Shown in pieces: positions 27,497 to 38,430 of a DNA stretch of 64,000 nt. The notes beneath the pieces are model-generated. The model saw only the letters and a list, made by a program, of their open reading frames with translations. It had not been told where the DNA came from and searched no databases. The first letter of the stretch is position 1; each line of letters starts with the position of its first letter. The stretch comes from Paulinella micropora (lineage: Eukaryota; Cercozoa; Imbricatea; Euglyphida; Paulinellidae). A program made the position numbers and the translations under genes. The DNA is taken from NCBI GenBank assembly GCA_019918135.1, contig WBZZ01005569.1:62001-126000 (forward strand), read 5' to 3'.

Positions 27497-28821
27497 TTGA
27501 CGGTGCGGTATACTCTTTGTATGCGAGCTTGTGGTGATAAGCCTGCCTACAAGGAGTTGGAAGACTTTTCGGGGTTGCGCCGTGATACTGTGATCGACTT
27601 GGAAGTCATCCTGCTGGGGGCTTGCCCCCCGAATCCTGCTTGGTACTTTAATGTCGAGTTTAGATACGCCGAGTGCCTCGGATCGAGATCTTTCGCTTGC
27701 GTTGCCCGAAGGGAGCGCGCATCCTTACAGAAAATGCAGCCATTGAACAGAAAGAATCTGACGACAAAAAATCGGGAAAAAATGGCAGGTTGCCAAAAGA
27801 AATCTGGGGAATTATAAAGGGCTATCGACCTCTAGACAATGTGCCCGAATTGTCCAGCCAAAGGCTGGATGCACTTCTTAACCCCCTGCAGCTACCGCAA
27901 GGTCGACGTCCGGGTCACACACATCACGTGTTGACAAGGAGTGATGCAAGAAGACCACGAGGTGAAGGAACGCCTTAGAGTTATGGTTCTTTGCGTGGGT
28001 TGGAGTTGGAGGGTTTCCTCCTGCAAACCAACGTTTTGGACACGTTCTTGGCAGGGCTGCCCCAATCAGCCGCAGGGAAGGGCGCGGTTCTGTGCCTAGT
28101 GCGCTGCAGACTATTGGCGAAAAAGATCGGAAATATGCTGCCTTGGCTGACAGAACTTGGTCTGAAAGACTGTGCCTTTGTGGACGACAATTTTCTGCAG
28201 GTTCTGTTTAAAGAAGCAAAAACTTGTCGCGATCACAGAAGACAATGCGTCCTAAAACGCCTGGACCTTTCTGGCACGTCTATTTCTTCCAACGAGTGGT
28301 GGCCTAAGAATGGTTTGCTAAACAATGTCCAAAGCTTACAAGTGCCCAATCTCAATAACCTGCCCGATATACTCCTTGACGAGAGTTCGCGCGCTACACT
28401 AGGCAACCTCAGAGAACTGCGGGTGGAGCAACCTTGCACACCCGACCGAGTTCTACCTAGAGTGCCCCGATCTGTAATAAGTCTGAAATTGCGGTTAAGC
28501 AGCACCCCCGAACGCGATTGGTGCCAGAGCTTATGGAAAGATCTAAGAGTTTTACGGGAATGTTGCCTGTGCGACGAGCTTGCCTCAGACGGGATGAGCC
28601 TCGAGCTGGCAGAGCGCCTCTGGGAGGAACTACCGCACAATGGTCGCAGCTTCCCCGTTCTGCTCGACTTGCGCAGAACCAGGCTGGATCTGCAGAAGCT
28701 GTGCCACTTTCTCCAGCGAACATCCCGCGACGGCTGCGTTGTCTTGACCTTTGATCTGCCCGCCCCGTCCTGTTGGCGACGACGACGCGCCCTGCCCGCC
28801 AAAACGAGTTTTGTCTTTTGA
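27497..28821 (+). pseudogene. LRR-like continuation, frame disturbed
   Basis: Coding-like segments in several frames follow one another: AYKELEDFSGLRRDTVIDLE, then GRLPKEIWGIIKGYRPLDNV, then from about 27991 a long frame with LRR-like units (LTELGLKDCAFVDDNFLQVL, LKRLDLSGTSISSNEWW). The last frame lacks an ATG at its beginning. A GGGGGCTTGCCCCCC palindrome at about 27618-27633 sits inside the region. The stop (TGA at 28819) is the first three bases of palindromic cassette copy 2. The gene appears broken. Confidence 0.5.
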
Positions 28822-28906
28822 TATGGTCAAAAAAGGCAGTACCACAGGACATTTGGGACACAATGCCTTTTTTTGATCATATCGCTTCCGTATTTCGGCC
28901 ATATCA
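28819..28906 (+). repeat. Structured palindromic cassette, copy 2
   Basis: 88 bases. The outer ends are inverted, TGATATGG and CCATATCA. Inside, GGTCAAAAAAGGCA pairs with TGCCTTTTTTTGATC, and the third arm TTTCGGCCATATCA could pair with the first arm instead. It supplies the TGA stop of the upstream ORF. Confidence 0.7.
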
Positions 28907-29003
28907 CGGCACGCAAAAAAGATTATAAGAAACTGCCCAGCACTTTTAGCTAGAGAGAAAGTTCTTCTTTTATTATTTAAAAAAACCCAAAACGCTGTGA
29001 TTT

Positions 29004-30632
29004 TTACTTCTCCTCTTCTTGTTCGCAGTCGTCCAACGTTTCTATGGGCGCCCGGAGGGCACCCGGGTCTTGTCTCCACGCCTTGGTTGCAGACGCAAGC
29101 CCCACATCCAGAAGGTCTGCTCGTCTAGCATCCGCAGTCCCAGTTCCTTTGCTTCGGGCGTGAGTTCTTCGTTCCGTGTTGCCCAGCCCCAAAACACTTC
29201 TTGCCCGTCCACCTCGCACAGAAGCCGCACGTCCCCCCGAAAGCCGGGGTTCGGGGACCTCTGCCTGCCCCCCCCAGAAAGCGCGCGTGCTGCAGTCTGA
29301 ACGATACAGCTCCTCGTGGTCGCTGTAGCTTGGCACACCCGTGTGTAAGTGCTCGGCGACCACGCGCGTGAAGTAGACACGCCGTCCTGGCACGAGCACT
29401 CCCTTGAAATCCAGCACCCGCTGCGGACCGCGCAGGTTGGCTGCCCAAAGCAACGATTCTTTATCCACCAAGCACTCTGCACCACCCTTGGCCGCGCGCT
29501 CTTGCCACGCTTCGGAACCAAAGCTCACTCGCACGGCGCACTCCTGCGCAGGACCGGCGCTTTGCAACAACAGAGGCAGCGGGGTTTCACGCCTCAGCTG
29601 GTAACGCATGGCTAGCGCATGTGCGGCTTGGTAGGGCTGAAAACCCTGGCGGCGCCAGAAGCGCATTGCGGCCACCGAAGGGCTGTGCAGGTACACAAAC
29701 CCAGAGTCTGTGTACTGCTCTAGCAGCGCGAGCAGCTCGCGACAAAACCTGCCGCCGGCTCCCTTCCCCCGGTAGCGGGGTTTGACTTCGAACAAATGCA
29801 CGTAAACCGCGCGGCTGTTGCGCGGATCAAGCACTTGCGGCCGTTCGTCCTCTGGGAGCGTGCACAGCGCCAGCCCCACTAGTCGTTTGTCCTCCGCGCG
29901 CTCATAGACAAACAGCAGGTTTGCTGCGGGGTTTTTCAGGTATTCCCAGTTGTGTCTACATAGCATATCACCGCCGGTCCATACCAATTCGTGCAGCGCC
30001 TTGGCGTCGTCCGGCATGGCTCGCCGCGCGCGGCAGGGACTTGTCAACAACACCCCTCCCCCGACGGTATCCTCGGGCAGGAAATCCTCGGGTGCTTCTT
30101 CTTCGGGTGTGGGGCGACGGGGCGGGCGCTCGTCCACAGGTACCGGCAACACTCGCAAATAGCTCTCGCAGCTATCCGAATATAGGTTGCTTGTCCGGCG
30201 CCAGCCCACGGGAGGTTTGCCCGATCCTGGGTAATTGCTCACAAAGGCCACATACTGTGTATCGCCGCGATATACCTCCAAGTGATCCATATTGGCGTCC
30301 GCCTCCACACCCGCACCCAGCTGAAATGCCAGCGGCAGCGGTGTTGGGACCTTGCGTGTCAATCCGTATTCGTCGACAAGGCTGTTCCTCGCAGCTAGGA
30401 CCGACGCCGGCGGGACGTGTCCTGGGGTCGCACGGAATACTCCCCAGTAGCTTGAAGAAAAGAGCTCGTCATATTTGGTCAGCTCTGACCAGCGGGGGCA
30501 GGTGCAGCAGCCCACGTAGAACCTGCTCTGTCGGCCGTAAAGACAGAAGTTGCAGTGCACGGACTTCACCTGGGAGGCAGCGACGGCGTCTTCGATGGGC
30601 CTTTTTTTTGGGGGCATGTCCTCTTGGGGCAC
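29004..30632 (-). CDS. GNAT-family acetyltransferase, 542 aa
   Basis: Starts at 30632 (MPQEDMPPKKRPIEDAVAAS), with a second Met five codons on. Residues about 200-345 form a GNAT domain: beta strands LLFVYERA and LVGLALCTL, motif A VHLFEVKPRYRGKGAGGRFC containing the acetyl-CoA-binding RGKGAG loop, then FVYLHSPSVAAMRFWRRQGF, a typical motif B. GNAT enzymes move acetyl groups from acetyl-CoA to amines or protein lysines. The N-terminal 200 residues include Cys pairs (CNFCLYG, CCTCPRW) that could bind zinc. The C-terminal 90 residues are Arg/Ala-rich and less convincing. Substrate unknown. Confidence 0.75.
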   Translation of the reverse strand: MPQEDMPPKKRPIEDAVAASQVKSVHCNFCLYGRQSRFYVGCCTCPRWSELTKYDELFSSSYWGVFRATPGHVPPASVLAARNSLVDEYGLTRKVPTPLPLAFQLGAGVEADANMDHLEVYRGDTQYVAFVSNYPGSGKPPVGWRRTSNLYSDSCESYLRVLPVPVDERPPRRPTPEEEAPEDFLPEDTVGGGVLLTSPCRARRAMPDDAKALHELVWTGGDMLCRHNWEYLKNPAANLLFVYERAEDKRLVGLALCTLPEDERPQVLDPRNSRAVYVHLFEVKPRYRGKGAGGRFCRELLALLEQYTDSGFVYLHSPSVAAMRFWRRQGFQPYQAAHALAMRYQLRRETPLPLLLQSAGPAQECAVRVSFGSEAWQERAAKGGAECLVDKESLLWAANLRGPQRVLDFKGVLVPGRRVYFTRVVAEHLHTGVPSYSDHEELYRSDCSTRAFWGGQAEVPEPRLSGGRAASVRGGRARSVLGLGNTERRTHARSKGTGTADARRADLLDVGLASATKAWRQDPGALRAPIETLDDCEQEEEK

Positions 30633-30696
30633 ACGGTCTCTCTTGTGTTGCTGCCGGTGCTGGCTCCTTAATATGGCCCCTACGGTTTGCGCGCAA

Positions 30697-30765
30697 AGGG
30701 GGGGGGGGGGCGCGGTGGTGCCCCCCCCCCATCACCAAAAAAAAGGGGGCGACTCCCCCCCCCTT
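30697..30765. terminator. G-run/C-run palindromes next to the acetyltransferase start
   Basis: A long G tract, CGCGGTGGTG and a long C tract, followed by a second shorter pair (AAGGGGGCGACTCCCCCCCC). They lie just upstream of the minus-strand gene and may form hairpins. Confidence 0.45.
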
Positions 30766-31002
30766 TCTCTTCTTCCCCCGTTTTCCCCTCTATCTGAAAT
30801 TGTTGCTGAGACACCCGTCGGCAAGGCACTTGCTGGATTATAAGACTGCGTGCAGACTTGCGGGGGCAGACCCCGCTGTTGGCTCTGGTTGCCGCTTGGT
30901 GCCGTTGTAGTGGCAGGCCGCAGCTTTACCTGAGCCAAGGCTCCCAGCTGCAGAAAGGTCAGACAGGGCCTTGCCAAAACCCTATGGACAGGCTGCTAGG
31001 CG
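30766..31002. other. Region of ordinary composition without a clear gene
   Basis: No frame is convincing. A short ORF MDRLLGGELFSLGAK lies at about 30984 in front of the acidic ORF at 31003. Confidence 0.35.
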
Positions 31003-31245
31003 GTGAACTTTTCTCCCTGGGGGCAAAGTGAGGAGCGAGGCGAGGAAGAGCATGAAGAGCAGGAGGAGGTGGAGCAGGAGGTAGATGAAGACAAAATCGA
31101 CGCCCTGCGTCTTGTACACGAAATCGCCGAGAGTTATCATCTACTGCACGAATGGCTCGTGGACGATGAAGATAAAGCTAGTGGTTGCAAACGTGCGGGG
31201 GAGGGGGAAGGGCAGCAGCCCGCTAGTAAGAGACAGCGACGCTGA
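31003..31245 (+). CDS. Small acidic ORF, 80 aa
   Basis: Begins at a GTG, not an ATG (VNFSPWGQSEERGEEEHEEQ). It is Glu-rich with a helix DALRLVHEIAESYHLLHEWL and a basic tail PASKRQRR. The acidic body plus basic tail recalls the protein at 5.2 kb, but I see no direct similarity. It could be the 3' part of a decayed gene. Confidence 0.35.
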   Translation: MNFSPWGQSEERGEEEHEEQEEVEQEVDEDKIDALRLVHEIAESYHLLHEWLVDDEDKASGCKRAGEGEGQQPASKRQRR

Positions 31246-31314
31246 AAGAAAAAAAGGGGGGAAACACACCCGTATAAGCCAATCTGGCAATAAAACTTGC
31301 ACCCGAGGGAAGTG

Positions 31315-31403
31315 TGATATGGTCGAAAAAGGCAGTACCCAAGGGCATTTCGGCACGGGGGTGCCTTTTCTCGGCCGTATCACCTCCATGTTTCGGCCAT
31401 ATC
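31315..31403 (+). repeat. Structured palindromic cassette, copy 3
   Basis: 89 bases: TGATATGGTCGAAAAAGGCA, then TGCCTTTTCTCGGCCGTATC, which pairs with the first arm using G-T pairs, then TTTCGGCCATATC, which could pair with the first arm instead. Differences from copy 2 are matched on the opposite arm (GTCG with TCGGCC here, GTCA with TTGATC there). Confidence 0.7.
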
Positions 31404-31535
31404 GATATAAAGGAAATTGTGGTAATAAAAAACGGGGGGGGGCAAGAGACAGTGATTTCTCTTTCCCCTCCCCCCCGGGCGCCGCCGGGGGGGGGAGTGC
31501 TACATTTATCATACTTAAAAAGAAAGAAACAAATC

Positions 31536-32183
31536 ATGTTGCCTTTCTACTGGCTGCTGCTGCTGCTGCTGCATGCCATAACAATTCAATCATTCCAGAG
31601 TGGTAGAAGCACAATACACGTGCAAACAGATAAAAGAACACCCTTCTTGAGCGTGACGACCACGCTCAACGACAAGTACGGCACGAACCAAGATCATCTG
31701 CTGACGGGCTGGCCCAGCCCCGAGCCCGCTACGATCTGCGTCTGGGCAGAGTCGCCTTGCGGTACGTGGACATCGTATGAGACACGACACACACTGCGTG
31801 CACAAGTGGATATATCAGCAATTGATTGCACCGAAAGGGAAATAGAAAAGTACATAAACAAGCAAGTCAGTTACGAGTCTACGCTAACGCAGACGTGTGA
31901 CGGGCCTTTGGTGTGGTGGGCCACTTGCGAATTGCTATATACAAACTGCTCGGAAGAGATACTCAATCAGACAGCACAGAACTGCTCGCTGACATACGAG
32001 TTGGAAGTCACATCATCAAGTGCCAAAAAAGAGAAGAAAGCAAAGAAAGCTAAAATTGCAGTCATAATCGCTGGGGCAATCGCCGGGCTAATTTTAGCAC
32101 ACATGATATATCGAAACTGTAGATATGAGGAAGCTCCGCAGAACAAAGGAATCGGCCAAGGTGGGGGGGTCACTTTTTCCTAA
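31536..32183 (+). CDS. Membrane glycoprotein interrupted by the transposon
   Basis: An ATG at 31536 with a signal peptide (MLPFYWLLLLLLHAITIQS). The ectodomain of about 150 residues has six or more cysteines and several N-glycosylation sites (NCS, NQT), followed by a Lys-rich stretch and a membrane helix (IAVIIAGAIAGLILAHMIY). The frame runs 42 bases into the transposon's left terminal repeat before stopping, so the present C-terminus is element-derived. The insertion lies just after the membrane helix. A small membrane ORF lies immediately on the far side of the element. This is probably a virion-surface or secreted-pathway protein. Confidence 0.7.
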   Translation: MLPFYWLLLLLLHAITIQSFQSGRSTIHVQTDKRTPFLSVTTTLNDKYGTNQDHLLTGWPSPEPATICVWAESPCGTWTSYETRHTLRAQVDISAIDCTEREIEKYINKQVSYESTLTQTCDGPLVWWATCELLYTNCSEEILNQTAQNCSLTYELEVTSSSAKKEKKAKKAKIAVIIAGAIAGLILAHMIYRNCRYEEAPQNKGIGQGGGVTFS

Positions 32184-32717
32184 ATTTGTAATGACAAAAA
32201 CATATATTTTCACAACATTCAGGAAATCGATAGAAATCATTTACCTAATTGAGCAATGTATTAAAATGATATTGAAACATGTTTTTATTGATCGGAAGTC
32301 AGTTGGACTTCACCTCCGGAGGTGTGTCGGAACCGGTCCAAAACCATGTATTTTACATATTTTTCTATCATTTCGTACTGCCGGAACGGATTGCATTGAT
32401 CTAAATGATTGGTCCTTGCTTTTACAATGCTTACTAATCGTTTTGCGCTTGTTTTCTATTTAATTTATCATTTCCCTTTCAACAGACTTGAGAAAAACTG
32501 ACTGAAACAGGAGGGAAAGGGGGGGGGGTGACAGCAAGGACTGACAAAGCTGTCCGATGACGAGCTTCACGGAATCCATGCTCACAAAGAAAGGAGAAGC
32601 TGTGCTGATGAATTCTAAGCTATTATTTATTATTATTATTGCTTTGCTTGCCTCCACACTTAGGAAAAACATGTGACATAGCGATGTGTGTGTGTGTGTG
32701 GGGGGGGGGGGCATGTC
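32142..32717 (+). repeat. Left terminal inverted repeat of the transposon
   Basis: About 576 bases, nearly identical to the reverse complement of 42439-43040. It contains a GT-repeat/G-run near its inner end. Part of it (CTTACTAATCG through AACTTGAGAAAAAC) is repeated in degenerate form just inside, at about 32760-32880. A frame of about 100 codons crosses both copies, but it simply reflects the repeat. Confidence 0.9.
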
Positions 32718-33069
32718 AGCAGAAGATCAAACGACAATCAAGTTAAGTGGATTGAATGAAATGAGTGATCCTTGCTTTAATAATGCTTACTAATCGTGTT
32801 GCGCTTTTTTCTCTTTACTTGAGTCTTTCCCTTTCAATAAACTTGAGAAAAACGACCTTTCAAAAGACTTGAGAAAAAACGGGTGGGGGGGGGGGAATCA
32901 AATTAAGTCGAATTGAATTCAAATCTACAAACACGTGGTGTTCCCTGAGAAAACAAAGCGCTCCTGCAAGCTAGAAACAAGATGAGCTACGTACATGTTA
33001 TGATACAAATGATTGCAAACTGATCATACATGTGCAAGGTTGAAACAAACCTTCATTCACTGAAGGCGG
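32718..33069. other. Subterminal region of the transposon
   Basis: AT-rich, with a partial second copy of terminal-repeat sequence at about 32760-32880 and a G-run near 32885. No coding signal before the transposase gene end at 33070. Confidence 0.5.
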
Positions 33070-36000
33070 CTACTCCCTGAGGATGGGACTGTCTTCAGAA
33101 GACAACGAAGATGTGTTGGAGACATCCGAATCTAGGTCGGTAGGCCATCTGCATAAAATACACTCGGGGCCCCCTTCCTCGTTGAAAAAACGACACGACT
33201 TACAGACCCAAGGATCAGGGCCTGGTTCTTCGTTAACGGCCTCCTCTTGTCGCTGACGACGACGCGGTGGTTCACTTTTAGCTTCCCCTGATACTGCCCC
33301 GCTGCGTGCTCGCTTCTGTCCTCCGCGGCCTCTCTGGGCACCCGCAGCCCGACGTCCGCGCCCGCGCCCACGACGACAGCCACGGCCACGACCGCGACCA
33401 GCACCTTCAACTACATCTGCTTCTGAACCGCCTACGTACATGGTACGAGCATGAATTACAATATCAAAAATATGATGATGATGAAGAAGAAAAAGAAAGA
33501 AGAAAGAAAGAAAGAAGAAGAAGAAGAAGAAGAAGAAGAAGAAGAAGAAGAAGAAGAAGAAGAAGAAAAAGAGGCAGAAGAAGAAAGAGGGAGGACGAGG
33601 AAGAGGACGAGGAACAGGTGGAGGAGGATCGTCATCTTGTTCGAGGCCGCAATCACAGTCTTGAAAGTGCGACCAGGCGCGTTCCACAAGATCGGCCTTC
33701 TTGAAAGCCTTCCTGTCTCTGTCTTGCGTGGCCACGCCGTGCTGCATCAGCCAACTCTTCAACTCCTTTACAACCATTTGGCTGGCTGCAAACGACTCCT
33801 TGTTCTCAGCCCCTTTCAGAAGGGCGTCGATCTTCTTCCACGGAGCTTGAGCAGCTGCAATCATCAGATCCTGAGCCCGCCGCTCTTCCGGAGTAAGTTC
33901 TCTCCCACCAACCCACCGTGGGTGCGCTGGTGGGGCTTGATTATTACAGAAGTAAGTTCTGGGAAGGTTCAGTCGCTCTTCCTCGGTGAGAAGAGTGAGG
34001 GCATCGACCTTCGCCTTGCGATCCGGTGGTAGCTCCCACAAATTCTGAGGCAGCTCATCCAAGACACGAAATTCGACACGCCACTCTTTGCCCTTCGCGT
34101 CAACGCACGACATGTGGGCAGGCTTGCCCGGGAGATTGCCTTGCAGATAGTCACCGTCGATGTGCAGGCGAGTCAAATTGTTCTTCGCGAGCATTTCCTC
34201 GATCCAGTCAATCTCCTCCCGGCTCAAGTACTTCTTCGCCAAAGCTCGGATGTCCTTCTTGAGGCGGGGTGTTGCAAACATCCCGTTAGGAAGCTTCGGG
34301 GGCATAGCTTGCTCTGCAAGCAATATACCACAGAAACGTATAGCACATCATGGAAAATCCAGGCAACACATAACAGTGAAGCAATGATTTCATACCGGGA
34401 CGCCTCACGTAGATGCTGAGCGGAGCGCCCTGGACGTCGTCGCCCTCGCCATGCCACTCCGGCTGGACATCGCCCTGCATGTAAATAAGCAATATATTTT
34501 TAGCCGGGCAAATAGGTAAATACATTGATCGATAGGTAGGTAGGTAAGCAGGTTGATGGATAGTATTACCCACGTCTTGACTTCCGCCGTAGGCAGCTCG
34601 TTCGGGCCCCTCTTGCGAATACGCCAGGCCAACGGCTTCGAGTACTGCTTGAAGAACTTGTTCATACAAGGGGCGAAATACTTTTGCCAGTCATAGCAGC
34701 AGGTCAGAACCAGCAGCACGTAGCGTTCCCTCTTGCTCTTGAACGCCAACAGAAGCTTCAGGAGTGCCTGGGCTAGGTTGGTGGTGAAAAAGCTACTTTT
34801 CCATCCCATATCCATGACACGAAAGTCTTGATCGTCGCCGTCGTGTCCATGCCCTTTGAGATTGCGGTGGGTTTCGATCCAACCTTTGACGCCTTCGTCC
34901 ACTATCTTGCAGCAGTACCCAAGCAACGGCCAGGCTGTGTTCTCACTGCCACCGTCCCATTCGAAAAACAGCTTCCACGAAGCCATGGTTGCGGGATTCC
35001 ATGTAGCCCAGTGAACAAGGGCTGCCAGCATCGTAATGTTAGCGTTGACCCCTTTGGCAATGGCTCCCTCCAGATACGAAACAATGAAATGAGTGTCTGT
35101 GGTGTAACAAGTCGCCATACCCACACAGAGGCGCAGAACAAACTTCTTCTTGAAGTCCTTGGAAAGACGGCGGCAGGACGGGACCTTGACCGGTGGCTTC
35201 ATGTCTGCTGATAGGATCAATGAATGAGGATCATTGGGTGCACTTTTCTTTCTTCCCATGATCGAGATCCTGTTGGATCGTTGCAGTTTATGATGCAGCC
35301 GACTACGGCGACGCCAGTCCTGGGCCTCCGCCTCGGACTTGAAGCCCCTTGCATGTTCCGCAGCTAGTTCTGTGCAGATCTCGTCTTTAGCAAAGTCCCC
35401 ATCTAGACCAACATTGTCAAGAAGCCGACTGTCTTTTCTCGCTCGTTAGCAAATTGAAACGCGATGGTACCTCGGATGAATTTGACGTGCTTGTAATCCT
35501 GTCGCCAACATATGTCGATGGTCTTCCGATCAGGAGGCCGATTCCTGTCCACTCGGGGGATGCACCAAGCCTCTCGCAAGCTTCTTTCCAGTGCCCAATG
35601 ACGTATTCTTGCACTCCAGCGTCCGCTGCCATGGTCTGCAATTTCCAGAGCCCGTCGCTACAGATCTCTGGCGATTCTCCAAACTTCTCGCAGAGTAACA
35701 CGCAGATAATGTCCGAGACCTCAGGATAGGGCGTGGACGACTTCGCAAACACCTTCGTACCAGAAGCGAGCATTCTGTGGGCCCTCTTAACAATCGCATC
35801 CCCGACCCCATGGATCCGCTGCCACGCGGTTCTGCATACCTCCTCAGTTTGATACAAGTATTGAAAGGTTCCCTTGTTGGTCTGGAATGCCTCAAGCTGA
35901 CCAACAACCCATGTGTAAAGCTCGCTCAATGAAATACAACAAATCTTAGCACGAGCATCCATTACGTCGAGCGTGTTCAAAAAGGAGTAACACTTCCACT

Positions 36001-37551
36001 TTGCGCAGCAGAATGACTTGACATGATGGTCCAGCTCCGCATACGTCATGCCAAGCTGCTTGCCGAACGCTTTGGGTCGCTGCTGCCTGATGGCGCCAAC
36101 CGGTCGCGTTATCCTATTATAAGGACGTGTTGGCTGTCGGCGTTTCCGCTTCATCCTCGGTATATTCAGCACCATAAGCTGAAACAGCGGTTCGTTTGAA
36201 GAGTGCAGATCCTCCATGTTCCAATCGCGCGCAGTCTCTCCGTCAGGTGTTTCGTATTCCTCCCCGGTACCCAGGACCCGCGCCTCTGCCTCCATATCGG
36301 CCGCTTGCTCCTCAGTCATCCACTCCTGGGAAAGACACACCATGGATAAGCTGCAATCAGTGGATACAAAGATACAATCATACCGGGATTCCTGTGGGTG
36401 TGAACTCTTCATCGATTAATGCAGGAGGCTCATCGTCCTGTGTGCGACAAGAATGCGAACCGATCAGATTGTTCAGACACAACCTCAGTCGACTCATCTT
36501 CCGGGGCAGGCACGGCAGTCTCAGTTGCGTCCTCCTCAGGAGGAAACACAGTCGAATCGGATTCGTTTTCTTGTGGTAAAAGGGGAGAAGGAACAACCGC
36601 GTCCTCTAGAGGTGGAGGCAGCCCTACGTCTCTGAGAAGGTATGCAGGATCGACAGTGTCCGTTGAGCTCGATTGTCGCGCCATGTAGGTAAAGTCAGAA
36701 TCCTCCGTCTTTAACTGCACGGATGATGTTCGAGCAATAACTGTAATGTCAGAATCTTCCCTCTTCAGTGTCTTCGAAGGCGCCAAGACAGAGTCCAAGA
36801 GCTTCTCCTTCTGATCGAGACGCAATGACAACGATCGGGACAGCGATGGTATGTCCGAAGGCGCCAAGACAGAGTCCAAGAGCTTCTCCTTCTGATCGAG
36901 ACGCAATGACAACGATCGGGACAGCGATGGTAAGTCCAACCCGTCAGCTACCGAAGCCAGTAGAGCCTGCTTCTCATTCTGTGCCAAGGATACAGATCTC
37001 AGAGGTATAGGATGCTCCTCCTCAGGCACAATAAAATAAATGCAACCTTCCTCAGTTTCTAGTGACCATACAGGTATTCTTTCCCTTCTGGAGGCTACCT
37101 TTTGCATCCATTCAGGATACGCCATTTTGGGGCTGGTCGTGAATGTCAAATGAGGATTGGGGGTGTAGTTCAACAAAATCTCTGCGTCTCTGCCCACCGC
37201 ACGTGAGAGCGTCACAAACGCATTACCCTTGCTCACCCTAGCGTTGAATCGAACGTCCTCGGCCGCGGCCGGTTGGCTTTGAAAGCCACGCGCTGCGCTA
37301 TTGATAAGGTGCATTGCGTTTCTAGCCGATGTGCTGATGTTGTCAATCGGGTGCATGCCTGCCTGCAGCCCACGGCTCGTCCGCATAGTGAAATGCTGCG
37401 TATGCGCATTGTTGGCAGTTCCCACTAGCCTTCCACCTGGATGTAACAGTCCCAACGAATAAGTGGCAGGTAGCTCGTGAACATCACAGAACAGTCCATA
37501 TCCATCCTCCGTAGGCCCCACGTAGACGGGAGCCTTGCCTGCGCGCAACAT
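33070..37551 (-). CDS. Multi-exon transposase gene with SET-like and RanBP2 zinc-finger regions
   Basis: Read on the minus strand from 37551. The first exon starts MLRAGKAPVYVGPTEDGYGL and has a SET-like segment (NAMHLINSA, then VRFNARVSKG, AVGRDAEILLNYTPN), followed by two 27-residue repeats (LDQKEKLLDSVLAPS). Next comes a region with CCAKWKCYSFLNTLDVMDAR and FQYLYQTEEVCRTAWQRIHG, then the catalytic-looking part with FFEWDGGSEN and GHGHDGDDQDF, resembling Asp/His-rich DDE transposases of the DUF7869-like kind. The end is Arg/Gly-rich with a RanBP2-type zinc finger (WVCKSCRFFNEEGGPECILC). Introns are visible at 36326-36383, 34475-34569 and 34314-34395 (GTATGA/GTAATA to CAG); another probably covers the GAA/TTC repeat at about 33460-33570. 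Exon joining was not verified. Confidence 0.7.
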
Positions 37552-37587
37552 CTCGCGGCGGGTTGATGCTGTAGCTACCCTAGTAGT

Positions 37588-38210
37588 ACATCATGTACAT
37601 GTACAGATTACGAATTCTTCTAAGTGCTGCTGCATAGGAAAATATGCATTAGAAAAAAAACAGCATTTTCTGATGTTTCGCGCGTGCTTAAAAAAAAAAT
37701 GACGGCGTTTGGGTATGATGGCATAAGCGCAATATGAATAAGTAATCATGTACATATACATATTACGAATTTTTCTAAGTGCTGTTGCATAGGAAAATAT
37801 GCATTAGAAAAAAAACAGCATTTTCTGATGTTTCGCGCGTGCTTAAAAAAAAAAATGACGGCGTTTGGGTATGATGGCATAAGCGCAATATGAATAAGTA
37901 ATCATGTACATGTACACATTACGAATTTTTCTAAGTGCTGTTGCATAGGAAAATATGCATTAGAAAAAAAACAGCATTTTCTGATGTTTCGCGCGTGCTT
38001 AAAAAAAAAATGACGGCGTTTGGGTATGATGGCATAAGCGCAATATGAATAAGTAATCATGTACATGTACATATTACGAATTTTTCTAAGTGCTGTTGCA
38101 TAGGAAAATATGCATTAGAAAAAAAACAGCATTTTCTGATGTTTCGCGCGTGCTTAAAAAAAAATGACGGCGTTTGGGTATGATGGCATAAGCGCAATAT
38201 GAATATGGTA
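37588..38210. repeat. Four tandem copies of a ~155-bp repeat
   Basis: Copies begin at about 37590, 37745, 37901 and 38056 with ATCATGTACATGTACA. They contain TAGGAAAATATGCATTAG and ATGACGGCGTTTGGGTATG. They are nearly identical and differ mainly in A-run length. They sit upstream of the minus-strand transposase gene, where they could act as promoter or transposase-binding sites. Confidence 0.9.
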
Positions 38211-38224
38211 CGTACACATAAATA

Positions 38225-38262
38225 TAACACTTTGGAATGAGAGAGAGAGAGAGGCGAGAAAA

Positions 38263-38301
<39 letters not shown>

Positions 38302-38313
38302 GAGAGAGGAGAG

Positions 38314-38368
<55 letters not shown>

Positions 38369-38430
38369 TGAGAGAGAGAGAGAGAAAGGGGGGGGGGGGT
38401 GGGGGGGAGAGAGCGAGAGAGGCGAGAAAT
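38225..38430. repeat. GA microsatellite
   Basis: About 200 bases of GA repeats with a G-run near 38390-38407. Open frames here are low complexity. Confidence 0.9.

Noticed and set aside
29921-30910. 329-codon plus-strand ORF
   Set aside because: Antisense to the acetyltransferase gene, whose GNAT motifs make the minus strand the coding one; the rest is G/C tract.
32125-32463. 112-codon ORF in the left terminal repeat and its twin at 42719-43021
   Set aside because: Identical frames in both inverted repeats are explained by the repeat itself; codon character is poor and AT-rich.
33451-34032. Glu-rich plus-strand ORF
   Set aside because: It is the GAA microsatellite within a probable intron of the minus-strand transposase gene.
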